Part shown: positions 1-11,622 of the stretch, one piece after another
Layout: the number at the start of each line of letters is the position of its first letter
Position numbering within the stretch: the first letter of the stretch is position 1
NCBI GenBank assembly: GCA_019279435.1
Contig: JAAALK010000287.1
Location: forward strand, 68,513,144-68,577,143
Length of the DNA: 64,000 nucleotides
From: Zizania palustris
Taxonomy: Eukaryota > Streptophyta > Magnoliopsida > Poales > Poaceae
Direction of reading: 5' to 3'
Translations under genes and position numbers: made by a program
Notes under the pieces: generated by a model
Databases searched by the model: none
What the model was told of the DNA's origin: nothing
What the model saw: only the letters and a program-made list of their open reading frames with translations

Positions 1-439
1 CCCCAAAAATTGGTGTGACCTGCTCCACCTTTATCACTTCATAGAGCCGCCAGACCCAATGTAATAGAAACAAAGGAGGACTTCAAGTGAACAACTGGAC
101 AAGATCCCTACGGTCCCAAACGACCAAGTTTATGAAGCCTTGCTTCAGAAATCAATGCACTTCGCATATACATCAAAGCACAACATCAATACATAAGCAA
201 TACTCGCATCATTCACCTGCACACACATATGTCCAACAAGCAAAGGGGATCAGTATGCACATATACATTCAAGTAGGCTTTAATAGAAATACAAAATAAA
301 ACAGGACACACTTCAGTACAAGCCTGTATTTATGGGTGGTTCGAAGTACCAATACAAGTGCCAAATCAAATACACTTCTACTACAAGCCATTATCCACAT
401 ACATCTCAATTACAAACACGAAACAATACTTCGAATACA

Positions 440-3400
440 ATATGAAATTATGAGAAAGTTGTATCTAAGCTAAGGAGAAATCAAAATATCCTTTGACCCT
501 GTTGATCTGGAGGAGGTTGGTTCCAAGAACTCCCTCCAGGTTCCTAACCCCGCTTTCGAAGGAGGCTGTACTCTAGTCTTTGAACATTTATTCTGTTTTG
601 AAGCTCTCAAGACCCTCCTTTTCTCTTGAAGCTCTACCCATGAACGAATTTTAGATTGACTTGTCTCAATGGCCAATAAATCAAGCTCCTCACTCTCCTA
701 ATCAACCAATTCTAGCGAGGAGGATATAGATAGAACATGATCTGTTTTTATCGAACCAAGTAGCTCGCTAGCTACTTCGGGCACTATTCTACCTAAATGA
801 TCATGAGGAAGTATAAAATGAGCATGCCCCTTGGCCCTAATGGCCTCAAAAACTACCCATTGGTGATGAAGCTCTTTGATGGCCTCGAGTATTTCAACTT
901 CAGTAATAGGGTCCACGACAAATCCTAGCAAAATTCCAAAAGTATTCCTTTCATTAATAAGAAAGTATGAGCTACACCAAAAATTGCATAAAAGGCCCTA
1001 AAGAACTACACCTCTGAAGGGGTGATCAAAGGGTTGTTTGAAGGCTTCTAGGGCGAAGCTGCATGTTGCGCATCATAGTGTTAGGCTTCGTTCATCATAT
1101 CCTACGTCGCTTGTCATCCTTGCCCCTTCCATGCTCCATGAAGTGACCTTCATATTGTAGAGACTTCTGAAGTAGGTGCTAGTAGTCGAGCACCATCGAA
1201 GTTAATGACTGCGGCCTCTATTGTTGCTCAAAGGTGGTCACAACCTGCATCTTGAAAGTGATGAAGGATGCCTTGGGTTGTGACTCTCCTAGAGACCTCT
1301 CCAAAGGTCACCATGCTGGCTTTGGCCATTCGAGCCACAACACGAAGGTACTTCAGTTGGCGCATCAAGGGTTTAGCTATTGTAAATGTTGATGCAAGGT
1401 AGGTCATCCTGAAGTGAGATAACATCTTGCTAAGTACACTGATAGTCTCATTCGTTACCTTGATGTCATCGGATCGCTCCACCCTTAGCCTAGATTCTGA
1501 AGTCACAAAGGCTACCTTCACTTCATGAAGCTCTGATCCTTCGGTCTCTAGGGCTGCTTTCGCCATCTAGAATTTTTGCACTTTGGCTTCTAGGGCAATC
1601 TTGGCCACTCGAAGATCTTGGGCCTTGGCCTCTAGTGTTGCCTTCATATATTGCTTGTATCAGAGGCTATCTTCTAGGCTAGTTGCCCTCTCCTCTACCT
1701 CCAAGGCCTATTCTTAGAGGACCTTTGATTCTCACTCATGAACATGCTCTCGCCAGTTGAAGGCGTTCACATTCCTCTGAGCCCAAATAAATACCTAGTG
1801 AGAATGGTGAGACAAAAAGGAAGTCCTTTGCCTGGTAAAGGCCCTCCTCTTGGGTCACAATGAGGTCATCATGATGATGCCAACATACTTCATTCACTAA
1901 ACCACTCTGATCTAGGCTCCGACTAACCTGAACTAGGGGCTCTAGCAATGCCCCGCTACAAGCCTCTAAGGCTATGAAGGGATAGAGTAGAGGAACTCTA
2001 TTTAGAATCCTCACCCTAAGGTGTTAGTAGGCCCTTACCCTACCGAGGGCTATACATGGCACCTCAGTGGACGTGCGCGACCAATAGTCTCACCATCACC
2101 TTTGACATCTATGGCATCCTCATCATTGTCTGTGCCATCATCATCGTCGCTTCCATTGAAGTCAATGTCATTAGCATAGAGGTCCTTCGAATCAACCACC
2201 GTGACATTACCTAAGTCAAGAAAAAAGGTATGCATTCAGGAACTTGAAAAGGAGCCCTTTGGGATTAGCTTGTTCAAAGGCTTACCTTCGACAACTTCTA
2301 AAGGCTATAGAGATAGGCTCTGCCTCCTTTTAAACATCCAAAGGAAGTCATTCCCCGAACCAGGAGGAGACCCTACTAGATATGAGGTCCCTTGGGCATC
2401 AAGTCTCAAAGTTGTCACAATCATGGTTGCATAGTCAAAGTGGAGGCAAAGTCTGAAGGCCAGTGAGCCAAGGGGCTCTAAGGTGCAGGATCACTTTGTT
2501 TAGGTGAAGGCTTCTGAGCTCCCAAAGGGTCTTCATTCGCCTTCCTCTTCTTAGAGGCCACGATCGTGGCAGCTTGGTCAGGCAGAGCGGGGGGTGACCT
2601 TGAATCTGGTCCATATATGGTTGAATCGCTCCCTTGACCCGATAAGCTCGATAAGTTTCTTCTTCTTTCTTGACATCAAAGGCCCAACGACTCGCTCGTC
2701 CACCCTGGCTGCTTGATCTAGAGTCAGTTTCACTCTCACAACTATAGGCACAACGTGAGATGTAGATAAAGAGATATCAAATAATGACTTAATGTTCGAA
2801 GTTGGTTACCTATGGTCTCCTACGAGATCTCCTTTGGCTCTCCATACTTGGTACTTCGAAATTCTATGGGCCATTGGGCCTTTACAGGGGCAATTCAGAG
2901 TAAAATAAACTCCTTCATCAAATATCTCATACTCATTCGATGCACGATGATCTTCAAAAGTTAAACCCATGATTTGATCGTAAGCTCATCAATTGATACC
3001 TTCGCTTCTCAATGGTACAAAATTTCCTAGTTGGAGGAGCGGAGTGGAGAGTCTGACCCCATGGAGGCTTAAAACCATTAGTAGGTCCACTTTGAATACC
3101 ATTGTTCGTTGATTGCCTTCACTTATAAGTTGTTCTGGTACTTTGAGTGAAGCTAAAAATTAACACTCTCATAAGCAAGGAGCCTTATCACTCTGTCCTC
3201 TCTTGGCCACCTATTGGACTGGTAGCTAGCTTTGTGCAATGTAGCAAAGACATTAGCACAACCTTCACAACCCTTAGCTCTCATAGTCCACTCAAATATG
3301 GCTAAGTGGTCTATACTCTATAGCATTCAGAGAAAAGTGAGGGAGCTCGACGTTGAATAGGCAAATCACCTACGGAAGTAGATATGAAGCCGGAAGGCCA

Positions 3401-3786
3401 AGGCCCTCCTATAAACCACCACCTCATCGATCATTGGCCCTGGACTTCGTCCTCTAGAATTTTGGTGACCACGAAGGAATGGAGTTTCTTGTGGCAAATC
3501 ATAGTCATAGTTTCTTCTCTATAGGTTGACTTCTCCAAAATGAACATTTGCTTTGTGTACTTATCTAACAACGACCTAAGGTTCCGAGGTCCATAAGACC
3601 TTGAGGTACTAGGCCCCCCTTTGATGTTGCCACCGCTGCCGACTGAACTTGAATAAGCTTGGGGTGGCTTGAAGCCTGGAGGTTGTGACCTTTCAACATT
3701 TTCTTTGTCATGATCAAGGTACTATGAAGAATCCTAGAAGGAAGAATAAAGAGGGACTTTGAGACCAACTGGCTGAGGCTAAGCAA
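440..3786 (-). pseudogene. decayed antisense additional gene of a gypsy-type element
   Basis: Short minus-strand open frames appear at 3786-3565, 2235-2050, 2014-1736, 1566-1228, 931-698 and 676-470, separated by stops and frame changes. The 1566-1228 fragment is charged and helix-like, fitting the coiled-coil part of plant transposon gag-like proteins. The first fragment starts about 60 bases downstream of a minus-strand TATA box at 3848-3855. I do not recognise a specific domain. Exons separated by introns could explain part of the fragmentation. Confidence 0.3.
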
Positions 3787-3847
3787 GATGAGAGTAAATG
3801 GTGAGGATTACCATGGACGTAAAAGTAACACGATGATGGTTGATGGC

Positions 3848-3855
3848 TTTATATA
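3848..3855 (-). promoter_or_regulatory. TATA box for the antisense gene
   Basis: The minus strand reads TATATAAA here, upstream of the first minus-strand ATG (3786). It is placed for transcription leftward into the decayed antisense gene. Confidence 0.35.
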
Positions 3856-4216
3856 GACCGTAAGTCTTGCTTGGCATGCCTTCTGGTGTTTTCGTTTTTC
3901 ACCCTCCGTATTTCACCCATCGTCATTGACATGTATGGTCAAGATATAAGATACAACAGAGATCGAGCTAGGAGTCACGACAATGCTTTAGCTTTGGAAT
4001 TCGCTGTCACATCTAGGTGATGATTTGTTCCTCGAGGAGTGCCCCATTGTCTTCACCTTCACTTACTCCTCGATTAACGCTCCTATACAATTCTTGGGAT
4101 TCAAGTAATTCAACCCATTGGTGTGAAGATTTATAAATTCAAAGCATGATGGTCCACCAATAATGCACAACACCCCTTCCGAAAAATAGATTCAAAGGAC
4201 CATGTGCGAGGGACTA

Positions 4217-4712
4217 CTATGGGAAATAATCCCATCATGCTTATGATTAAAGTATTTTGCCCCTAAGAGTACCTTCAAAGTAGGACGAAAAGTCCAAGAG
4301 GAATCATGGATTGGAGGCCTTGTGGAGGAAGGGCCACTAAAGACCCGACTCTAGCTCGAAGGATTCCAAAGGGTTACCTTGTTTCGGGTAGCTTCGCTAA
4401 ACTAGGGACCACCACCATCTCTAATGGGACATTTGCTTTTTGAGAAGTTAACATGGGAGTTTACTAAGTTACCCCCTACAAAGCGCTTTGTAGTTTGTAC
4501 AGAGTTGCAAATGTTAGTTGTAAATAGAGGGTAATTTAGTATTATCATATTATTTTTTACCTATAAATAACTGCCCTTCTTGCAGTAAAAAGAATGAAAT
4601 GTTATAATCTGAATTAATATAACTCACTAGACCTTATTCACTTCGGAGCCCGAGCCAGGACAAAACTACTTTTGATTCTGAAGCTCTTCGAGGGTGGACA
4701 AACATGTTACCA
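4217..4712 (+). repeat. LTR-like block, approximate ends
   Basis: A purine-rich stretch (GCGAGGGACTACTA) precedes TGGGAAATAATCCC, which could be a polypurine tract and LTR start. A plus-strand TATAAATA lies at 4562-4569. No partner LTR is in the window and I could not define a target duplication, so the ends are estimates. Confidence 0.35.
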
Positions 4713-5138
4713 TAAATAATTACGCCAACCATATCATATAAATATTTTTTTAATATTCGGTGACATGATGACCCAAATAAAATTAGAAAACCTTGAAATG
4801 TGATTTTTTTCACCAATTTGGTTCTTTTAATTATCTAGAAGAGGACCTTTATTTGATAAGGCCCATTCACAAATATGTGCAGGAAATTTAACAAAATTAT
4901 CAGCACATCCCATGTGGTTACATTTTAGCACCTGGGCTTTAGGGGTAACTTTATCCACTTCATTTTCAGGGCCAGCTGGGTACAGAAAAAACATCAAGCT
5001 TTTCAAGAGAAGGCCCGACCCAAATTTTACTTTGACCTGGAAGCTACTTGCCCATGCGGCGCGCGTGTGTGGTGGCGAGATACTCTCGAAGCGAAGCGAA
5101 TATCCATTCCATTTCCATTTCCCTCTCGGACCCGAACC
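4713..5138. other. upstream flank of the truncated host exon
   Basis: From 4713 to about 5040 I see no gene. From about 5050 the sequence becomes GC-rich with pyrimidine runs, consistent with a 5' leader of the exon starting at 5139. No convincing TATA box was seen. Confidence 0.3.
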
Positions 5139-5286
5139 ATGGCGGCGGTCTGCTCCGCCTCCTCGGCCATCTCTAGGGCGGCGGCTCTCGGTGTGGCCGC
5201 GCGCCGAGCGGCATCCGCACTATGCCTGCGTCTGCGCCTGCGCGCACCCTCTTACTCCTACCGCGCTGGAGCCGGTGCCGCGTCGT
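5139..5286 (+). pseudogene. first coding exon of a host gene, cut off by a retroelement (organelle-targeted N terminus)
   Basis: The frame starts MAAVCSASSAISRAAALG and runs about 49 codons. It is rich in Ala, Arg and Ser with no acidic residue, the usual composition of a mitochondrial or plastid transit peptide. GC-rich leader sequence with pyrimidine runs precedes the ATG. Protein identity is not recognisable from the transit peptide. At 5287 the sequence changes to TGGTAGGAATTC. This reads either as an intron donor (TTG then GTAGGA) or as the terminal CA of a Reina-like LTR on the minus strand. I favour the LTR reading because the matching LTR start is found at 21137. No downstream exon was found, so the gene is probably broken. 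Confidence 0.45.
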
Positions 5287-5350
5287 TGGTAGGAATTCTG
5301 TTATGTTCTATTTCTTGTCTGCCAATCCTGGAACCAGTCTGGCCCAAATA
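5287..5350 (-). mobile_element. end of a Reina-like LTR, left piece
   Basis: On the minus strand this stretch ends GAATTCCTACCA, an LTR-like terminus. It is separated from the rest of its LTR (20964-21137) by the solo LTR inserted at 5351, whose AAATA target duplication lies at 5346-5350 and 20959-20963. Joined across that insertion the LTR would be about 240 bp, short as in Reina-clade chromoviruses. The alternative is that this is intron sequence of the host gene. Confidence 0.45.
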
Positions 5351-8197
5351 TGTAACACCCCAAATTTTCAAAGAAATAAAAATATTATTTAACAAATTTT
5401 CCTGGAATTATTTATTTTGGAAATACCTTTAATGCCCTCTTTAACCTTTTTGAACTAGAACCTAGATGAACTAACCAAACTAGGGACTAGAAATTTTGTG
5501 TACGATCCCAAGGCCAAGATATATTTTTGAGAATTTTTACAGATTTTTATCAACCTTGGAAGTAGCCCAAATATTTTAATCTATTTTCTGTAATTATTTT
5601 TAATCAGAAAAGCAATTAAACAGTAACGGGCCTCCCCCTCCCTTTCTCTCTCTCCCGACCGGCCCAGCCCACTCCTCCCCACGTGCCTCGTCTGACCAGT
5701 GGACCCCGCCCGTCAGTGACCTCCCTCTCGCGCGCGTACCCGGCCCCACCTGTCGGCGCCAACCGGCTCCCCCTCGGCCGACCCCGACCCCACTCGTCAG
5801 CCACCTCCCTCGTTCGCTCGCACCCGCTGGCCTGTGGCCCCCGCCTGTCAGGCCCTTCGTCCCCGCGAGATTCGCCCCCAAATCCCCCCCTCGCCGGCCG
5901 ACGCCATAATGCGCCTCGGATCCGCTGCCCCGGGCCCCCTTTCCCCGAATTGAGCCTGCCATTACTTCGCCTGATCCCCGGCGACCATTTCCCCCTCTTC
6001 AATTCCGGTCAATTTGCGTCCAGGTTCATTGAACCCTTGCAACCGAGCTCGCCGGCATTTAAAAATGCGTTTACTCTTGGCCACCGTCAATTGCTCCCCC
6101 TCTGCCCCCACCGGTGACCCTATTTAAACCCCCCTGGTGCCCCGCATCCACCCCTCGCTCGCAATTGCACCGAAACCGAACCAAATGCCTGTGACGCTCA
6201 CTTAAACTCCTCACCACCGCCTTCACTCCAGCCGCCGCTCGCCGTCGCCGGAGCCCCCCTCCGTCCTCGCCGACCGCACCGTTGTGATCGCAGGGACCAC
6301 ACCAACCTCGGCCACCCCTCCATCGACGCCGAACCTCGCCGGATCGCCGTCGTCGACAAGGACCCGAACGCCCTCGCTGCCCTCTCTCGTCGCCGGCCCT
6401 GCTCCGTCGACCCCAAGCCCCTCCGAAGGTATCCTCGTGATCCCTGTAGTCCACTCCGTCCATTTTTGCCCTTAGTCACGACCGTCGTCGCTCGCCGTGG
6501 CCTCTGGCCCGCTCGCTGTCACCGGAGAAGACGACCGGCACGGGTCGAGTACCCGTGCCGTGTCAGATTTGATCCTGGCCGTGCGATCTGGATCTAACGG
6601 TACCGATTAAATCCTCTGTGAGGTTTAATCCACGCCGTCGGATCTGAGCGAAGGGGTACGTTTTAATCTCGCGCGTTCGTTAATATTTAAAACCCACGTT
6701 TAATCTGGGCTGTCCATCGCATACCGGTTCGGCCTTTTAATCTCGCGCGTCCATTTTCATTTAAACCACCGCCTCGCCCGTGGCCGCCCGATCATGATCC
6801 AACGGTGGATCTGGATCTGGTGCACACGCACAGTGCGCGTGTTCACCGTGAGCCTGGCTCACCGTGGACCCGAGACCATTTTGGGATTTAATTTAAATTC
6901 CAGAAATGCTTTTAAACTTCCAAAATTCATATCTTTGAACATTGTTCTCTACATGTTAATGCAATAAAAACAATATACTTACTTTGAACATTTCATCCTT
7001 ATTTAATAAAGTATTCAAATGCCCTTAGAATAAATTACAAATTTTGTTATTTAAATTTCAGCAAAATTTATATATATTCATTTCCTGTTAATTTATTGAA
7101 ACCACTAAATTTTCTCTAAAGCTCTTATTTTAAAATTAGTTAGGAAACTTGAAAGGAGATTTTTCACAATTAAAACCCCTTTTATAAAGGACCATATTTC
7201 ATTATACTTTATTTTAAATTATTCATAGAATAAATTTCAGAAACTTAACAACTTGGTTTTCTCTAAATTGACCCAACTAAAACCTATGTGCTTGTTTTGT
7301 GGTTTTAGATTGTTTAATTGAATGTTGTATTTATTTTATTTTATTTATATTGGGAAGACTACGACGCCGCCGAGGAGCCGGAATATTACCCGGAAGTTCC
7401 TCCCTCCCCTTTCGCTGAACAAGGCAAGTCACCAAACCAATCTTTTGAGCATATTGAACCCATGTTTTACTAAACTATCGCTAAAACACATAGGATGTAC
7501 ATGCATTAGTCAAATGAAACCCTTACAATATATTTATTAGGATCCCCCGACCTTGATGTGCAACCCAAGCCATGCTCTCTAGCCTAAACTCCTTGTCACC
7601 ATATGATTAGTATTATTAGCTAGTATCCAATGTATCGGCACAATTGCTATAGGGCTAAAAATGAGTCGTAGCGATTGGAATCTACTATATGATCCCCGTT
7701 ATTCTCACCCCTGGAATGTTATTGGTGATAAAGTTTTGGTTGTGAGTGTATGCATGGTGGGTTTCGGGTGCAAGCTAGGGCATTGGTCGGTAGCACCCAG
7801 GGCACTATAAGGACCGGTCTGCAGGATCCGTTGCAATACACTTCCGTACTAACCACAAGTCTAATGGGTAAGTCCTAACTAAGGTATGGAGTGTTCCAAA
7901 CCGAGGCCACCACTTGGAGATGGGTCAAGCAGTACCTGCGGGTGGCTTGTACCGACGTGGCGCAAAAGGGGGTGCGACGTTAGCCGGGATGCGGCCCGGC
8001 GCGCTGGCGAAACCTAGAGCGGGTGGTTATCGCTTGGAGCATTTAATGCTGAGGTTTTGGCACGAGTTCCCGTGGTATGGGTCATCTCGTTACACTTTGG
8101 TGTTTGGGATGAGTGCGTGCCTTGTGGATACAGTAGTACATCTCTGACCAGAGTCAAAAATCTTTTCGAAAAGCCGAGCCCACAGTCAAGGGCGGGT
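5351..8197 (+). mobile_element. solo LTR of a chromovirus, left part (interrupted at 8198)
   Basis: It starts TGTAACACCCC and aligns along its length with the LTR at 45145-48568. The copy is split by the element at 8198-20420 and resumes at 20421, ending CGCCACA at 20958. The outer flanks carry the same five bases, AAATA, at 5346-5350 and 20959-20963. No internal coding region lies between flank and LTR, so this is a solo LTR left by LTR-LTR recombination. It carries a TATTTAAA box at 6121-6128 and the first two exons of the LTR-embedded frame described below. Confidence 0.85.
6121..6128 (+). promoter_or_regulatory. LTR TATA-like box
   Basis: TATTTAAA is followed by a C-rich leader. The same box at the same relative place occurs at 22408-22415 and 45884-45891. 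The diverged LTRs at 8198 and 17133 have TATAAATA instead. Confidence 0.5.
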
Positions 8198-8953
8198 TGT
8201 AACACCCAAGAATTAAAAAGGAAATAAAATAAAAGAAAAATGATATTAAAGGAATTTCTGAATTTTGTGATTAAAGAAAATCTTAAAAGAGCCCTAATAA
8301 AGCCAAACAGGGAGAAATATTCAAAATCTGGACCTGAAAATTTTATGAGATAAACTAGAGGCCAAAACATAATTTTAGTAATTTTTACAAATTTTTATCA
8401 ACAGTTATTCAACCCTTAATAAAATATATGAATTACTGCAATTATTTTAAATCAGAAAACATTTATAAATCCTAATGGGCCTCAACCCCCAAAGTACCCC
8501 GAGCCCGGCCTAGTCCAACCGCGTGACACCGACCAGTGGGGCCCACCTATCGGCGCGTTCCCCCTCTCTCCTCCTCGCGCCCGCGCTCCGCCGGCCCACC
8601 CGTCAGTCTCATGCGACCGCTTTCGCCCTCTAACCAGTGTGGCCCGCCTGTCGGCGTTGTTGGCTATGCGCTCGGCCACTGACAGGTGGGGGCCACCTGT
8701 CAGCTTCGTCTTCTTCATGGAAGGGGATTTCCCCCTTCCTTTTCCCCGGCGATCCCCTTCGGGTTTCTTGCCGCCGGCCGCCCGATCTCGCCCGGTCGTC
8801 CCCGGATCACCTTCCCCGAGCACCGCCGCCCGCTTTCCGTCTATAGACAACGCGTTTTCAAGTTTATAGAAGCATACCCGAGAGTTTGGAAACCCTCGCC
8901 GGAGAGGGAAGGAAACCCTCGGTTCCCTTCCGTTAAATCGTCGCCGGTGACCA

Positions 8954-8961
8954 TATAAATA
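8954..8961 (+). promoter_or_regulatory. LTR TATA box
   Basis: TATAAATA sits at the AT/GC transition and precedes the GC-rich leader. It is repeated in the 3' LTR at 17889-17896. Confidence 0.6.
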
Positions 8962-8966
8962 CCCCT

Positions 8967-11271
8967 GTGGACGCCGCCCTCTGCCCACACCGTAGCAGCC
9001 CTAGCCGAGCGAGAATAGAGCACCCCGTTCCCATTTTCGGGCTCCCTCTCTACTTCGACTCCGACGAGCCCTCGCCGTCGATCTCGGCCCCCTTCGCCCT
9101 AGCCACCGCCACCGTCGAGCCCATCGTCAACCGCCCAACCTCGGCCACCCCTCGAAGAGCTGTGGAACCCGCCGGATCGCCGTCGTCGACGACCACCCGA
9201 GAAGACCTCACCGTCTACTCTCGCCGTCGTCGCCGTCCGTTGCCCTTCATCGCCACCGAAGGTATGGACGAGACCGCCACGACCTCCGCTATCCATTTTT
9301 GCGAAGAGCTAAGCCCGTAGGCGCTCGCCGCCGCCGTCGCCACCGCGCCCGAACCCGCCGGAGCCGGAGACGAAGGGGGCTGAGTACCCCTTACGTCTGA
9401 GCCGTGTCGGACGACACCCTGGCCGTCCGATCACGATCAGAGGGCTAAGATTAAATCCTTTCAGGATTTAATCCTGGCCCTCATATCCGGTCAAACCGGT
9501 ACCCGGTGATCTCAGCCGTTGATCAAAACTTAAAATCTTGGTTCGATCTCAGGCGTCCACGTCATACCGATTCGCCCGTTTTAATCCTGGTCGTTCAATC
9601 TCATTTAAACCTCCCGCCTCGCATCTGGCCGCCGGATCTGGATCTAATGGATCTGGGTGGTCCGGTCCACGAGCACAGTGGTCCAGTCCACTGTGAGCCT
9701 GGCTCACCGTGGACCAGAGCCCTTTTTCAGTTTAAATAAAATTCCAAAAAATTGTTTAAACTTTGAAAATTCATAACTTGCTCAATTTAACTCCAAATTT
9801 CACCATTCAAATTTTGTTAAATTCAGCATTTTATTCTCTACACATTAATGCCATAAAAATAGTATGTTACTGTTGCCCAAAATAATCTTTTGAATTAAAT
9901 GAATAAAAACCCCTTAGGGATAAAATAGTAAATTCAGAAAATAAATTAGGAAAAACCTTAAAACATCAGTGTAACTGTTTTTCACCAAAACTACAGAATA
10001 TGAAACTTTATAAAACCCATAAACATGTATGTTTATCATTTGGTGGATTTTTTTATCTATTTATTGAATGTATTATTTATTTTTCCGTATCGAGAAGACT
10101 ACGAGTTCGTCGAGGAGCCGGAGTTCTACCCCGAGGTTCCTCCATCCCCATTTGCTGATCAAGGCAAGTCATCGAACCCTCATGTGGAAACAGTTGATCA
10201 TCATTGAGCCCATGTTTTAATAAATTATCGCTATAACCCATAGGATAATATTGCATTAGTCCAATATCAAGCCTTACACTTATATTTGTCAGATCCTCGT
10301 CCTTGTGTGCAAACCCAAGTCATGCTTATTGAGCCTTAACTCCTTGTCACTCTACTATATAAATATTAGTTAGTGCCCAATGTACCAGCACAACTGCTAC
10401 AGGATAAAAAGAATGAGTCGTAGATAGATGGATTCTGTTATATGAATGTCCCCGTCATTCTTGTCTCTGGACTCTGTTGGAGTTGGCTATGTTATAAGTA
10501 TGGTGGGTTCCGGGTGCAAGCTAGGGCATTGGTTAGTCGCATCCGGGGCACTATAAGGACCGGTATGTGGGATCTGTTGCAAAGTACTTCCGTACCAACC
10601 AGAAGTCTAATGGGTAAGTCCTAACTGGAAGTATGGAACACTCCGACTCTCTGCACCATAGTGGAGGGGGCAAGGGGCTAGCCCTCAGGGCGCCTTGTAC
10701 CGACGAGGCTCAAGGGGGGTATGGTGGAAACTCGACGCATCGAGACACTATACGAAACCTATAAGAGGGTGCTATTGAGTCGAGACGGACCATACGGAAG
10801 GTTTTGGCACGAGTTCCCGTGAAATGGGTCAGCTCGTTACACTTTGGTGTGAGTGATGAGTGCGTGCCTTGTGGGTACAGTGGTACATCTCTGATTAGAG
10901 TAATTTAATCTTTTCGAAAAGCCGAGCCCACGGTCAAGGGCGGGTTGTGTGACTACTCGCAGTTAGTTTACAATTATTTGAATGGTTGAGTTAATTCATG
11001 GCATGTAAGGACTGTTGTGCGAGGAGGTAAAACGTACTCCTCGAGTTAGAAGATGATGATGCATACACATGTTTACATTTCAGTACTAATAAATTGATCA
11101 CATTTAATGCTTTACAATTATGCTTCTTCCACAAAAATTAGCCACTATCTCCCTTGTTATTATCTTGTATTATATTTGCATTCGGTGGCTTGCTGAGTAC
11201 ATCTGTACTCACCCCGTTGACTTACACCATCAGAGCCCGTCTACTACGAGGAGGATGAAGGTCTGGAGTAG
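8967..11271 (+). other. LTR-embedded three-exon reading frame (5' LTR copy)
   Basis: The exon 1 frame is open from 8967 to 9261, ending GAA G before the donor GTATGG. Exon 2 is 10098-10163 (66 bases), with EEPEFYPEVPPSPFADQ and the GC donor GCAAGT at 10164. Exon 3 is 11234-11271, after CATCAG, and ends EGLE-stop. Each junction is phase 1, so the frame is continuous after splicing. TATAAATA lies upstream and AATAAA at 11450 downstream. Against the solo-LTR copy, exon 2 has six synonymous codon changes and five conservative replacements, which suggests selection on protein. No in-frame ATG is seen in exon 1. Confidence 0.5.
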
Positions 11272-11449
11272 CGACCCAGTCAAGGCGAGACTGGAAGGAG
11301 GCGTTCATCTAGGACCCCTTGATTTTATTAGTTTCTCTTCACTTTCATTCACTTTTGTAATAATGCGGTCTACGAACCGTGAATGATTGCCCGTATTGTA
11401 CGTGGTCGCTTGATGAACGTCTTGGTTTATTGATTTTCTTTGGAATTTC

Positions 11450-11455
11450 AATAAA
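11450..11455 (+). terminator. LTR polyadenylation signal
   Basis: AATAAA occurs about 30 bases before the LTR end. The same hexamer is at 20385-20390 in the 3' LTR. Confidence 0.55.
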
Positions 11456-11488
11456 GGTCCTGATTTATTAAATCGGGGCGTGACAAGA

Positions 11489-11500
11489 TGGTATCAGAGC
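11489..11500 (+). other. primer-binding site, initiator-Met tRNA
   Basis: TGGTATCAGAGC matches the complement of the plant initiator-Met tRNA 3' end and lies three bases after the LTR, as expected for this superfamily. Confidence 0.9.
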
Positions 11501-11622
11501 TGACTTGACTGTAGGAAGCCAAACAGACCTGACCCTAGGACTTATATAAACCCTACTTTCTGACAAAATTACTTATCCTCTCATCTTCCGAGATTTTCAC
11601 AAAAACTTTCTCTCTTTTGTAG

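Larger units (their letters stand above)
1..4712 (+). mobile_element. 3' part of a Ty3/gypsy (Tat-like) element carrying an antisense gene and an LTR
   Basis: No intact gene lies here. The plus strand has no long open frame. The minus strand carries decayed coding-like fragments from about 3786 down to 440, with their own TATA box. Beyond them lies an LTR-like block with a plus-strand TATA box. An antisense gene between pol and the 3' LTR is known for Tat-lineage elements such as Grande and RIRE2, and the layout repeats at 23919-28870. The left boundary is outside the window and the right boundary is approximate. The family assignment is inferred from layout, not from a recognised domain. Confidence 0.4.
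8198..11485 (+). repeat. 5' LTR of the nested chromovirus
   Basis: It begins TGTAACACCCAAG and ends TGACA, just before the primer-binding site. It holds TATAAATA at 8954-8961, a GC-rich leader, three exon-like segments and AATAAA at 11450-11455, about 30 bases from the LTR end. Confidence 0.92.

Noticed and set aside
5600..6463. Overlapping GC-rich open frames on both strands in the LTR leader
   Set aside because: They arise from low stop density in GC-rich DNA and are not conserved in frame in the other LTR copies, except the exon 1 frame reported above.
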